Source: Crossaster papposus (Eukaryota; Echinodermata; Asteroidea; Velatida; Solasteridae). Taken from it: a stretch of DNA of 64,000 nucleotides. Shown one piece after another: positions 13,341-25,380 of this stretch (position 1 is its first letter; each line of letters starts with the position of its first letter). The stretch is taken from the NCBI GenBank assembly GCA_037893245.1, contig JBAIAA010000807.1, forward strand, positions 1-64,000, written 5' to 3'. Position numbers and translations under genes: made by a program. The notes beneath the pieces were generated by a model that was not told where the DNA came from, did not search any database, and saw only the letters and a list, made by a program, of their open reading frames with translations.

Positions 13341-16300
13341 GTAAATGTAACTTTTATTAGGCAGTTAAATAGGCCGGTCAGAATTACATGGCTACGATTT
13401 TAAATAACACAATGTTATTAATTCATTCTGGTAATGAAACCAATAATTCCTCAAAAGCACCCTATGCACTGTAACTTGCAAACCTACAGAAACCCGTAGC
13501 AAACTCAAAGTAAGGGACACGATCCTTAATGGGACCGTTCGGGGAGCAGGCTCGCTCGGCTCGCTCGGCTCGCCCCCGCCCGCTACAAACACTGTGGCCA
13601 CCCGGTTACTTAGGCATGATACTCGGTTGATTGATGGAGTGGCACTGTAGATCAACAATAGCTGCTATCAGCAATGAGTCACTAAAAAATAGTAGACCGC
13701 AGGAGCAAATGCCGGCGACGCATCCTTTGAATCGCCAGGGATTTTGTTCCGTGGCTGTAACAGTTATGTGGAGGGGTCATCTGAGAGAAAGGAAGCTGAC
13801 GTGGGACGCAGGTGTCAATCTTGGTGTTTGGGGGCAGGGGAGGGCACACATTCTGTGTGCAGCCGGCCGCAGGAATACTCGCTTCCTAACACAGTGCGTA
13901 ATGCACGCATTCATCGCTTGGTTGCGCGCACAACAGCGAACCCTAAATGCATGATTTTCAACATGGCGCTGTCTCGAGAAATTCTTCTTAAAATAATTAT
14001 CGTGATTCAGCAAATGATTGTTTCTAATAAAGAAACTAACCGGCAGTCGATAGCCTTAAAGGATAGTTGCTTTCTTGAGCATGATAAAAAGGCAAGTGGA
14101 GCGAAGAAACGATGTCAGTTTGGCCCACACCGCTATGAGGGCCTTTACTTTCACCCTGGACCAATTTGTTTACACTGAAGCCGTGTAGGGGGAAGGTTTT
14201 ACTGAGACGATGGTAAAATAAAAAATGGTCAAATATTACCACTGTTCGCACTTGGACTTTATAAGTTAACGATCGTGTTCGTTATTTGGAGGGCCCGGTT
14301 CACTATTATAAATATTAGGGAACAAAATACAGAATAGTTGACCAAATAGCATACCAAACTGGTTATTGGCGACATTAAAAGAACATGCATGCATGTCACG
14401 AACACGAATAGAGGGCATTGGTTTTAAATTGTTAAGAGATATTATTTATTATTTTTAAGGGGGATTATTTTAGGGGATTAAGAAAAATGTATCCCTATCG
14501 AGTTTTTCGTTTTCACGAAGGGACTAATTGATACATGGCCTTTTTCTGTTTTCACGAACAGACACTGCAAAATTAATCACAAAGTTTCTTAAAGTTTGCA
14601 TCATTTAAACAAAGATTAGAATCTCTTATTTCCTCTGATACCTTTATCTTGCATATTCTATCCATCTTTATGTTTTAAACTGCTAAACGAAAAGAAAAAA
14701 CTGTACGCGATATTATACACGAAACAGCCTATTTACACGATTCGAACTTTCCAGCGATCTTCGCGATCGCACGCATGCATTGCACAACTCGGAACTAAAA
14801 GCACGCGGGCCGTTTTCCAAACCCCTATGAGTGCACTGTCCTAATTCAAGCCCCATTGAAAACAGTGTAAAATCAACAAAGTTTAGGGCCAAGTTTCATG
14901 CAAACCAACATCACTGGGGTTTATCAAACAACAATCAGATTATTGTCTTGGCCTTTATCTTTCCATTTCTTTTCAATTTTGGGTGGGTTAGCCGATTACA
15001 TTTTTTAATATTCACACCAAAAGAAACTCACCTCCCGAAAAGTGATACTTTCCCAGCCTGCACGCAGCCATTTTACAAATGGCATCCGTCCACGTTCTAG
15101 GGCAATTAGGACCCATTTTTCAACCGTAATTTTGTCAAGTCTGCCCTCAGATTGAAGCTCAGAAACCAGGGAGTTGATCCCATGCTATATTTACACAATC
15201 CTACCGTTTCTTTTACCAAACGGCCTCCTTTTTCAAAAGAAATTGTGGGGCACATTTCATGCTAATGAGATCGCGGAGAAATTCTCCTTTCAATTAGGAC
15301 AGTGCACCCCTATGCGGGCTCCATCATTATTGCCAAAATACAATTCCCGCTGGCACGCAATAATTCAAGTTGCTACATGTAGCTAGCTACGGGGAACACG
15401 ACGACCGTTTATGTATGCACTCTGAAAATGCAGATATGGGACGCACAAGTAATTTTGTGTGGCACAACTTCCAGTACAGAAGTTTCTTCTCCAAGTTGAT
15501 AAATTAAAGCAAATTAATTCTTCCCAATGCTGATGGTATGGTGCAAATCGTCGGTGTTTTTCGACACTGTAGCAGGCCTCTGGACGGATAATCAACGGTT
15601 GCTTATTATTCTTCCGTCCACGGTTTTCCTGGGCTGGCGACAACACTAGCTAGCTGCATGGATTGTCTGACCATTTTATTATACATGGTCTAACGAATTG
15701 TTTACATTCGCACAATCCGAAAGTATGCCACGTTAGGCCTGATTTAATATATATTCATTGTGAACATCCGTTGTTTAATAATGTTTATAGGAATTTTATA
15801 AATACATATTTATTTTATAATTATGGACAGGCAAGAAAATATTATTTTTTAGGATGATTAGAAAAACACACATGCCGACAATGCTGTATCGTGTAGGAAA
15901 GGTATCTCTCAATTATATAATTGTTACCAGTCGACAAAAGTAATTCCAGTGAGTTATTCATAAACTCCCTGTTCATGGGACCATGTTGTCTGCATCTGGC
16001 GAATAACTTCCAACCCCCTGGTCATTCAGCCTTCTAGACCATACACTCTGATAATTTATAAATGTAAAATGTTTGGGGTGGACAAATTCGTTTTTTTATG
16101 ATACAGTATAACTTTGGTTTTGTTTTTACACACGGTGTCTTGTGACATCATTTGGAGTTGTTTTGGGACAGGTAAACTATTAGAAAACCCTAGGCAGATT
16201 TATATCAATTCAATTAAATGTTATTTTTAAAAATACTTAAACAAGCAGCTTAAATCGTCGGAGATGACGGCGCTTGCAGACCTCCATGTAGGAACATTGA

Positions 16301-17144
16301 CAAACACATTTAGGTCTACTACTTGCACAGTAAACAGCCGTCCACAACTTAAACTGATGCTTTTCGCGGGAAACTTCTTGGCCCATCGCCAAGTATTGAC
16401 CGTGGGAACTAAGTGCTAGACAGCAGATTGTCATGGAGACGGAATTCTAGCACCAATGAGATTATCGGCCTGAAGACGCTAATAAAGGCCTAAACAAGGA
16501 TGGTTGCATAGGAACATTGTTGTCAAGGAAACCAGTGTTAAATTGTTAAATGACTTTTGCTTTTGGTAATTTTTTGTTTAGTCCCTGGGGCGGGGGGGGG
16601 GGGGGGGGGGGGGGGTGGACTTTCAAACTATTTATTTCTCGGATGAAGTGCATTTTAAAAGGTAGCGTTAAAGATTTGTGAAACACTTTTTTGTCAATGA
16701 AAAATCTAGAAAACAAAATTGGCTAGATTTCCGACTCGCACTTTGAATATGTTTGGACGGTTTGTAGAAACTCACAGGAGTCGCAAAATTACATCCTGAG
16801 CAACGCAGAGCTGACCACGGACATTTGCAGCAACCATTAAACAAGTTGGCCAATACATGATATGAACGTCCACCCCTGGTAAAAAGACAATTTCTACCAC
16901 CTATACTTAATTTTATTAGCGTTTACGTAGCTTTTCAGTCTTTTATGTTTCTTATTCTGTTTAATATAATAGCAAAGCTTTATTTCACGTTCTATACGTT
17001 AGTTTCTACAATTGTTCCGATTAATTTTATTTTTTACGTGGGCCGGAGGGATAACAATTTATGAGAACACCACGTGCCTAGGCCATGTACCTGTACCATG
17101 TACATGTAGTTCGGATTGTGTGTAAAGTGTATGCCTTACCATAA
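13341..17144. other. Non-coding stretch with no recognised gene
   Basis: Only short chance frames occur here, such as the one at 13744-14178, which shows no motif and no splice context. I see a short CTCGCTCGG microrepeat near 13550, AT-rich low-complexity tracts and a 24-base G run at 16592-16615. Confidence 0.6.
16592..16615 (+). repeat. Poly-G homopolymer, 24 G
   Basis: An uninterrupted run of 24 G, preceded by GGGGC. It can form a G-quadruplex and its length is prone to sequencing or assembly error. Confidence 0.95.
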
Positions 17145-17459
17145 TAGACAGGGCCCAGACCAGGAAAAACTAAGGGTTTTTCCTGTCAATGTTTTCTCAA
17201 CGGTTTCATCATCCTGAACCTCAACCATTTGATATTAGCTTGGGGGCCACCCTGATTTTTTCCCCTAATTCAAAATGGCCGCCAAAATCCAAAATGGCCG
17301 CTAAAATTACATTAATTACATATATACTGCTAATTACGTTTAATATCAACAGTTTTTTTTAGTGATTATGTTATCTTGAATGTACCTCCTTTGAATTTAG
17401 CTCCAGAGCCACCCACCCAGAATTTGGCCTCAAATCCAAGATGGCCGCCAAAATCTAAC

Positions 17460-17555
17460 ATGGCTGTCAAAATGGCTGTCAAAATGGCTGTCAAAATGGC
17501 TGCTAAAATGGCTGCTAAAATGGCTGCCACAATGGCTGCCAAAATGGCCATCAAA
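17460..17555 (+). repeat. 12 bp minisatellite, 8 copies
   Basis: Eight copies of ATGGCTGTCAAA or variants (GCTAAA, GCCACA, ATCAAA). They lie in the left transposon arm only; the matching right-arm position has about two copies, so the array expanded after the arms formed. The resulting open frames on both strands (runs of MAVK and its antisense) are artefacts of the 12 bp period. Confidence 0.9.
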
Positions 17556-17755
17556 AGCATCTTACTTAAATTTAAAGTACATCTTTGTTTTATCCTGTTA
17601 AAGTTCACTAAAGTTGGTTTCATTATGGCGTCTTGAACCTAAGCCTTTTGAAATTAATTTGCGGCTACCCAATATTTGTCCGCCCAAAACCAAAATGGCT
17701 ACCAATATTACCTTAATCAGACTTAAACGGTCTCTTATTTATCCCCCATAATTTA

Positions 17756-18700
17756 TTAAAGGACCTGGCTCAGAAATGCAAGCAACTCGCCTTCTGGTTT
17801 TGAGATCACAATCTCGGGGACTAATGAATTACCCCTTATTACAAAACCATAAGACGCGGCATTCAAAATCAAGGTGGCGTCTCTAAATGGGGCTTGGACC
17901 CACAGCTGCTGTTGGTAATATAGGCTCTTCATGATATGTTTCCTTGCATTAGTTGAGGTGCAAGTGGTTTTCTGAAAGTCTATATTGAGGGCATTGCTAT
18001 CAAATGCAGCGAGACGCAGGTCATCAAATGTCTGCAGGTCTGTTGATGGTTTGAGACACTAATTGACCAAGAATATTTCTGCCATCTGTATTGCATTTTC
18101 TGTTAGCTTTGGACAGTCAAAATTCAGGATCAGGAAGAAATTTTCTGGTTTGCACACATCATTCAGGGCTGCAGGTTTAGTTGATATCTTGCTGGTTGTA
18201 TCGGATCCAGTCAGCGCATGGAGTGCTGGAAAACACTTTGTGAGCTCGTCTCCCAGCGTTATGTAGATATCGTGGAGTGTTAATATTGATCTTTTCACTC
18301 TTGAGTTGTGGATGAGCCAGAACTCTTGGAGGCCAAGATCTCTCAAATTGACCTGATGACACATCTGTGTCGCCTGGTGGCAGAGTCAGGGATGTAGGTC
18401 CTGTCCGGTGACTTAGAATGTCCTGCACATGGAACATCATCCTGTCATCAGCTTCCTCGTGTGTGCAGTTGAGCCGAAGGAATGGAGAAGCACACACAGC
18501 TGAAACAATTCATTCCCTTTGTGATATACCAATGTATAGAGGTTTGGTGTCTTGTTTTCTGATGGTGCGCCACTCAACATAGAATGCCTGAAAAGCAGTT
18601 TTGCTGATGGGAGATGACCAAAAGTCACCATGTCTTTTGACACTTGCAGAGAGGACAGCATCAAGAATGGAGAGAGGGGAAGAAGAGGAAAGTGAACCTT
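17756..18700 (-). pseudogene. Decayed transposon-associated gene (HEEAD / DTDV / HALTGSDT family)
   Basis: Minus-strand coding is spread over three frames. The segments contain THEEADDRMMFHVQ, then PPGDTDV, then a frame shift near 18350, then PALHALTGSDTTS and a C-terminal part with WVQAPFRDATLILNAASYGF. It ends at a stop (17756-17758) inside the left terminal repeat. An in-frame stop also interrupts the 5' part near 18520. The motif order matches a multi-copy animal protein family that I know from repetitive contexts but cannot name or assign an activity. Frameshift and stop make it a pseudogene in this copy. Its position inside a TIR element suggests it was that element's gene. Confidence 0.55.
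17779..17877. repeat. Inner inverted repeat, left arm (partner 18694-18792)
   Basis: About 97 bp here is nearly identical to the reverse complement of 18694-18792. The left copy encodes the C-terminal end of the decayed gene. The right copy is therefore an inverted duplication of coding sequence placed upstream of that gene. Confidence 0.85.
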
Positions 18701-18792
18701 GATTTTGAATGCTGCGTCTTATGGTTTTGTAAGAAGGGGTAATTCATTAGTCCCCGAGATTGTGATCTCAAAACCAGAAGGCGAGTTGCTTG
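18694..18792. repeat. Inner inverted repeat, right arm
   Basis: Reverse-complement partner of 17779-17877, with only a few mismatches over about 97 bp. The pair encloses most of the decayed transposon gene. Confidence 0.85.
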
Positions 18793-19198
18793 GATCTATT
18801 GTTGCAAGTACTGCAAATGCAAGGGAGGTGATTGTTGTAAGAACCCATCACTGAATGAACACTGCTCATAATTCTCATACCTGGGCTCTGTTGTGTTACT
18901 TTATAATAATTAAATGCTTGTTTTCTTTCTTAAAAAAAATCCTTGTATTGTTTAAATTCCGAATCGTCAGTTAAACTGTAGTAGATGACACAAATGTTCC
19001 AACTTTGCTCTAAGTTTGGAAAGTTTAATTAATAAATATATATGGAAATTCCCGGTGTATGTATCTATTTGTATGGTAATAAGTTGACCGAACGGTTTTT
19101 AGAAATGTTCTTGTAAAATATCAAATGAACATCTTGAGCACATCAGAAAATGTCTAGCTCCAACGGTTTAGAAGATACAGCTATGTCGGAAGTAGCAC

Positions 19199-19246
19199 TT
19201 CCCATAAAAAGGGCGTGGTCATTTTAAAAAGGGCGTGGTCATTTCC
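19199..19246 (+). repeat. Two-copy tandem repeat, 22 bp
   Basis: The motif AAAAAGGGCGTGGTCATTT occurs twice in direct succession inside the 17145-19987 transposon. Confidence 0.75.
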
Positions 19247-19990
19247 GGGCTGTTTACCCCGGATAGAGATTTTGGCACACATCCCAAGTTGTTCCTTGGG
19301 GTCATATCAGCCTAGAACAGTTGAGTTATCCTCTCCTAAATAATGTGCATACATGTCTGAGCCAGGTCCTTATTATTTAATACTACATTATGGGGATAAA
19401 TAAGAGACCGTTTAAATCTGATTAAGGTAATTTTGGTAGCCATTTTGAATTTGGGCGGACAAATCTTGGGTAGCCACAAGTTAATTTCAAAAGGCTTAGG
19501 TTCAGTACGCCACAATGAAACCAACTTTAGTGAACTTGGATTAGACGATAAATCCTGGGTATTTCCCAGACTAATCTTAATGGCCTTGGGCTTAAAATGA
19601 CGAAATCACCGAAAAAAATCTGACAGAAAAAAACAAGGAGCAGTATAAACCTGATTAGGGTATTTTTGGCAGCCATTTTAGATTTTGGCGGCCATCTTGG
19701 ATTTGAGGCCAAATTCTGGGTGGCTCTTGAGCTAAATTCAACTGAGGTACATTCAAGATGACAGAATCACAAAAAAAACACGTTGATATTAAACGTAATT
19801 AGCAGTATATATGTAATTAATGTAATTTTAGCGGCCATTTTGGATTTTGGAGGCCATTTTGAATTAGGGGCAAAAATCAGGGTGGCCCCCAAGCTAATAT
19901 CAAATGGTTGAGGTTCAGGATGATGAAACCGTTGAGAAAACCTTGACAGGAAAAACCCTTAGTTTTTCCTGGTCTGGGCCCTGTCTATAA

Positions 19991-20754
19991 GTACCAACTA
20001 CACGCGAGCAATTAAGCGATTTATGTGACGTGTTTTGTGTCGGGGCAGTTTTCGTTTGGCCGCGCCGGGCCGCCGGCTAGGCTATGCAGCACAGGCAGGC
20101 TTGTTGCTCTGTCTAACGTTAAACGATAATCATTTCAAAAGTCCTCTTTTTAAACTTTTGTGTAAGTATTTAAAATGAAATGTATTTATATTAATTATTT
20201 AATACGTTTTCAGAAAATCTGCTTTATTCAGGGTGATCCTAGCTGAAAATAGATTTTCGCGCGATTATTTTTTCGTTATTTACGAAACATTTTTTTTACC
20301 CGATCCACATATCTAAAAATCGGGAACTGGTTAATGGTTAAAACGATCCGGAACTAGCAATAGAGATTTCGCTCTGTTGACGCATGGGTTGACGTCGTAT
20401 TTTCGAAAAAAGAAGAGCTCAAATTATGAAAAGCAACATTTCTAGTATGTCCAACACTCGAGGTAGGAATCTTAAACCTCTTTTACTTGATTTTTGAGGA
20501 TTGGTCTAGCCGAAAGCAGCTTGATTTTGTTTGCGATTCAGAACTCGTAAAACGACCGTATCCTAATTCATGTACTATTTTTGTAGTACGTCTTTCTGCG
20601 TACCGGCCGTCGGGATTCATGAGGTCTCTAGTGACTCATGTTTATTCATTATATCATTGTTGGGATGACAATAGCGCATGGCTGGTGGAGCTCATTAAAC
20701 TCGCAGCGCTTGAACGCACACATCCGTCCAGTCTGCAGATTCCCGCCTCCCTTA
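19991..20754. other. Spacer between two TIR elements, no gene recognised
   Basis: Locally GC-rich near 20050, otherwise mixed composition. The frame at 20487-20906 has no recognisable motif and crosses into the next element, so I treat it as chance. Confidence 0.5.
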
Positions 20755-22948
20755 TACCCCAGTCACAATTGGCTTGCGATGGGTTTGCGATTAGTTTGCG
20801 GCGGATTTCTAGGCATTTTCGGCCGGGGCCCCACGGGACTCCTTGCGGCTGCCGGGTCATTTTTTGGCATCGGGCGGGCATCGAGTTACTTTTAACTCGG
20901 ACTTAAAACCTGGTGCGGCGTTTCGCATCGCAAACTGATCGCCAATAAATCGGTCGATGCCTAGCCGATGTCCAGCAGGGCATCGCACACGTCGGGCGGG
21001 CGCCGAGCCAAATTTTGGACAACCCAGACAATCAATATATCGGCCAGGCGCCGCCCACACGCCGGCCGGGTCCCGCCAGGCGTCCGGCCGACTTAACGGT
21101 GCCTGGCCGAAAATCGGCCGGGGGCCAGACAGCGCCCTGCCGGCGCCCAGCCTGAAATCGGTCATGCATCGGCCGGGGCTCGCAGGGTAAAAAAATCTAC
21201 ATCTACACACAGTTTATCACACAAGTTTCATAGTGCAAGTACTACATCTCTTCTTTAGCCACCAATGCAACAAGAACCAGGTTGTAGCGGTATAGCGTGC
21301 AAACGCCAACCTCTCCCTCAACCGGGCGACCTACACGCGCTGTGCAGGTGCCCGCAAGCGTTGTGGAGGTATCAACGGCATTTTCTTATTTAATGGCCCT
21401 GTCACACCAGAACATTTTAGGCCAACGCGTGAGTAGCGTGTTGTAATTTTGACAACACGCTGGCAAACGCTAACTAACGCTAGGCCAGCGTTTACGATGA
21501 GCGCGTTACTCACACGCTGGGACACGCTGTCATACGCTGAGGAATTTTTTTTCTTCAAAATAGCTACAATTTCCAGCGTTTGCCAGCGTGTGACTGCACA
21601 CGCTGGCGGCGCGTTTTAGATTCGTTACTCACGCGTCGAACACGCTAGGCGATCGTTATCAACCCGCTACTCACACGCTGGCGTACGCCGGCGTACGCCG
21701 GCGTACGCTTGCGACACGCTGGTTATGGCCCTGCCACACCAGGACGTTTTAGGCCAATGCATGAGTAGCGCGTTAAAAATAGTTGATACGCTGGCAATTG
21801 CTGAACTTTCACAGAAAAAGTCAAGTGGAACCGTGATTTCAGCGTGTTCATACAGGTTGATAACGGGTTCATAGCGTATGCCGGCGCATAAGTAGCGTGT
21901 GAGGAACGCGCTCAGCGTGTAATGAACGCATCACTGATTTAAATAAAAAATACGACAGCGGGTCGCCAGCGTGAGAGTAGTGGGTTGGTAACGATCGTCT
22001 AGCGCGTTCGACGCGTAAGTAACGGCCTTCTTGCGCGCCGCTAGCGTGTGCAGTCACATGCTGGCAAACGCTCAATTTCTTTAGGTATGTTGAAAAACGT
22101 ATTTTTGTCTCAGCGTGTGACAGCGTGTTCCAGCGTGTGGGTAACGCGCTCAGCGCGTTGCGAACACTGGCCTAGCGTTGGTCAGCGTTTACCCGCGTGT
22201 TGCCGAAATTTCAACACGTTGGCCTAAAACGTTCTGGTATGACAGGGCCATTACTGTAGTAGCGCGTCATCCTTTTGTACAACTAATCATGTGTTCGTTG
22301 CCGTACGCTGGCGCGCGTTGGACCGCGCTACTCACGCGCTGGGCTGTCGTTCATCAGTCGTCGAGCGCGTTACTAACGCGTTATTCACGCGCTGGCGAAC
22401 GCTATGAACCCGTTATTAACGCGTTATGGACATGCTGAAATCACGGTTTAACTTGACTTTTTCTGTGGAAGTTCAGCGTTTGCCAGCATATCAACTATTT
22501 TTAACGCGCTACTCACGCGTTGGCCTAAAACGTTCTAGTGTGATAGGGCCATTAAGAAGGTCAGAGGAGAGCTTCTGCCGCCGGCCGTTGATCGCTAGCC
22601 ACTCGACAGGCACACTACAGATGCCCGTCCGGCCGCCGTACGACCTGTACGAATTGGTTGGCACCCTGCCGGATACCGCAGGGGTATCGCAAGGACATAA
22701 GCAGGGCACCGGACGAGTGCCTGCCGGACACCGGCCGATAAACGGGCCAATAATTCGACCCCATTTCCAAGAAAGTCGGCCGATCGCCGGTCGGCAACCC
22801 CCCGGGCCCCGTCATGGCAGCGTACGGGGCACTTTTAATTGTGACTGTGACCGCCATATCGCACGATCTTTCGCCGACCTCTACACGCCGGCCGATGCCT
22901 AGAAATCGCACACGCCGCCCGGGCTCCGCTTTAATTGTGACTGGGGTA
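20755..22948. mobile_element. Non-autonomous TIR element, TTA target duplication, split by a nested element
   Basis: The ends carry the inverted repeat TACCCCAGTCACAATT (20755-20770; complement at 22933-22948). TTA lies immediately outside both (20752-20754 and 22949-22951). The sub-terminal regions are GC-rich, with GGCCGG and GCCGGCC motifs that also mirror each other loosely. No transposase frame is visible. The element is interrupted by the TTAA-flanked element at 21394-22551, leaving about 1.04 kb of original sequence. The TTA duplication fits PIF/Harbinger-type integration, which is inference. Confidence 0.8.
21394..22551. mobile_element. TTAA-flanked composite element with two interleaved TIR pairs, copy 1
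   Basis: It starts TGGCCCTGTCACACCAGAAC and ends in the inverted partner at 22551. TTAA lies on both sides (21390-21393 and 22552-22555), the duplication typical of piggyBac or Kolobok-type insertion. Inside are a second left-type end at about 21725 and a second right-type end at about 22252. By sub-terminal sequence, 21394 pairs with 22252 and 21725 pairs with 22551, so the two pairs interleave rather than nest. The interior is built from degenerate ACGCTGGC and GCGTTACTCACGCG motifs. No coding capacity is seen. It is inserted in the 20755-22948 element. Confidence 0.85.
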
Positions 22949-22951
22949 TTA

Positions 22952-25380
22952 GCTACGGAAGCTTAAATTGCCATCCTGTTACCACGTTACTGAGATAATT
23001 TATCGTGGAAACATGGAAAAAAGCACTTGATAACATGGATTTCAAAGATAAATACCTCGGAAACACGGAATTCAATGATAACGTATCTCGGAAACACGGA
23101 ATTCAATTATAACGTATCTTGGAAACACAGAATTCAATGATAACGTATCTTGGAAACACAGAATTCAATAATAAGGTATCTTGGAAACAAATACGTAGAC
23201 TTTCCCAGTCCCTCCTAGCCAGTCGATGTTGCGCCCTCTATAGCAACGAATAAACAAATTGCGTCGCTAGTTTAGACTACTTTTTGGCTTAGCAGAGAAT
23301 TTTTCTAACACCATTTACATAGATTCTGTCTGTTAGTTTGGTTTGTAGCATGTCACAATGTAGGCATATGTCCCTTTTTTGTTTTACTAGAAAGATAGGC
23401 GAATGCGCCGACAACCCATGCACATTAATTAAACACCCTTTGCAAACAGTCGCAATGTAGGCTATGTCTTTGCTGAATGTATAATGGGGTGTTGACTGTG
23501 TTGTAAACAATCTACTGCTAGTGCTATGGCCTGATGATTGGAACTGGAGCGAGTGGCGTAGCGGGGAGGCTTTTCCAACAGTTTGCCAGGATCTTCAAAC
23601 GTTTTTCCTGTTTCCCGATTTTTACTAAGCCCTAAATAACATTTTGTGATTGGTTAATCTTTCGGCACTTTACCTTTTTGCAAACATATATTGAATAGTA
23701 TGATTGAAACGTTACAAATAATTCAACAACAAAAAACCTCAAAATCTCGTGCGTGGAATGTGTCCCTTCCAGTCACTTCGGCTTCTACACAGCTGTCTAT
23801 AAGCCACAAAGGCCTTGAGAAAAGGCTAAGACTCGACCCACAGTTTTGTCTTCTTTCCCTCGACTTTACCTAGGGAAAATACAATGCTCTGGGGATCTCC
23901 TCTTAAGAGTCATCAAATATTGGTGGAACGCGCGCGTCACATGTCATATAGGCCTATGTAGAGATTGAAAAAGAAATGCTGAAGTTGGTTACGTTCCATT
24001 TGTGGAATAAAACAATAAACAAACTCAACTCAAATAAATATATTATTTTGATCATTGCCTTTCACACGCTGTAGATAGATTTCAGAAAGTGGAACATTTT
24101 AAACGAAACAAAATCCATTATTAATGCTCAATTATTATTGCTTTAGTGGTTGTTCGGGTGTCATTTGCATTCCCCTTGTGTTATTGTTATTAATATTATT
24201 TGTTGTTTTATATAAAAAAATCAAATAACTTTACTTTGATAAACCTTTATTTTAAAGAAAACCTTTTCATTCGACTGAGGCTTCAATGCCGAAAACAAAT
24301 ATCGGGGCTTCATTCCACAACCAAGTAAGAAAAAGGGGCAGGAGGTTGCGTTTTGCTATTCCTACTTCTTCCTTGACCAAATATAAGTAAAATAGAGCAT
24401 GAGGGTGGGCTCTATGAATCAAAAGTCTTGTTTGAAAATTGACACGCTCAGAAGCATTTTGAACTTTTGCTGTGTCTATCATTTGTAATAATTATTTACG
24501 TTTTATAATTTCGTTGGCTGAAAAAATAAATCGAAGACGCTTATAATACCAAGAAAATAAGATAAGAGCGTTTTGGTCCTGATGATGTTATCCGCCCCTT
24601 TACAAAAAGATCCTGCTAAGATCCAAACTTGAAAATCTTTAAAAAGTTCATAGGAAATCAATCATTTGGGGGTAAATTTTGTCACGATGAGTACATTTTA
24701 AAATCAACCGTCATTATTTTAATCAAGTTTTTTTGCCATTTCTTCAAACCCTCTTAAAACTTTCTTAAACAAAACAAATTGTTACCACTGCATGATCGTA
24801 GGATGTCTTAATTAAGTATTTCATTATTTTTTCCTTTTTTTTTTCCTTTCTCCTTTTTTGTTTGGGGGAGGGGGTGTACAAAATAGGGCCTTTGAGTCTT
24901 AAATAATCACAAAATATCAAGTCTGTATATTTTACTAATCCGACAATAACACTTTATTTTAGTGTTAAATTGCTCAACATTTGTATTGGTTGGGGAGTCT
25001 AAACTTTCATTTGAACGAATTAACGACAACATTATAATTGTTATAGCCTACATGCAATATAGAATACTCCAACCGGCCTCCTTAGGTGTACTAAAGTGTC
25101 CCGCAAAAATGCGCACAGCCAGTGACAATTGCATGTTTGAAAAACTTTGATGATTGTGAACTCTGAATAATGCAATTTGCAAATGAAAGTCAGTTTATAA
25201 TGGACAAACTCATTCACATTTACTTAAGAAGTCAAACTTGTTTAATATCTGAAAGTTTGATACTTAAACATAAAGTTAGACAATGTACATAAAATGATCT
25301 TCAAACACACTGGGGAAAATTAACCACAACATAAAACAAGTTTTGTCAGTTCCCATCACTGTCTTCAGTTGTAAAAATGT
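22952..25380. other. Mostly AT-rich non-coding DNA with one minisatellite
   Basis: Apart from the 31 bp repeat at 23030-23190 I see no gene, structural RNA or recognised element. All frames are short and lack motifs. Confidence 0.5.
23030..23190 (+). repeat. 31 bp minisatellite, about 5 copies
   Basis: The repeating unit is built on GGAAACACGGAATTCAAT followed by a GATAACGTATCT-type segment. Units differ by a few substitutions (ACGG/ACAG, CTCGG/CTTGG). Confidence 0.9.

Larger units (their letters stand above)
17145..19987. mobile_element. TIR DNA transposon with arms of about 635 bp
   Basis: The left arm 17145-17778 is repeated in inverted orientation at 19350-19987 with high identity. The termini read TAGACAGGGCCCAGACCAGG. 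TAA lies just outside both ends (17142-17144 and 19988-19990), so a 3 bp target duplication is likely. A TWA-type duplication fits PIF/Harbinger, but no Harbinger transposase is seen. The arms carry ATGGCNGCCAAA-type repeats. The interior holds a decayed minus-strand gene (17756-18700) and a second inverted repeat. The gene's stop codon lies inside the left arm. Structure is seen directly; the superfamily is uncertain. Confidence 0.85.

Noticed and set aside
13744-14178. 144-codon plus-strand frame
   Set aside because: No motif, biased odd composition and overlapping frames of similar length; no splice or initiation context.
17366-17636. Frames of about 85 codons on both strands
   Set aside because: Generated by the 12 bp minisatellite in the transposon arm.
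20487-22911. Several 70-158 codon frames
   Set aside because: They lie in GC-rich TIR elements and are made of GGCCGG or ACGCTGGC repeats; composition artefacts.
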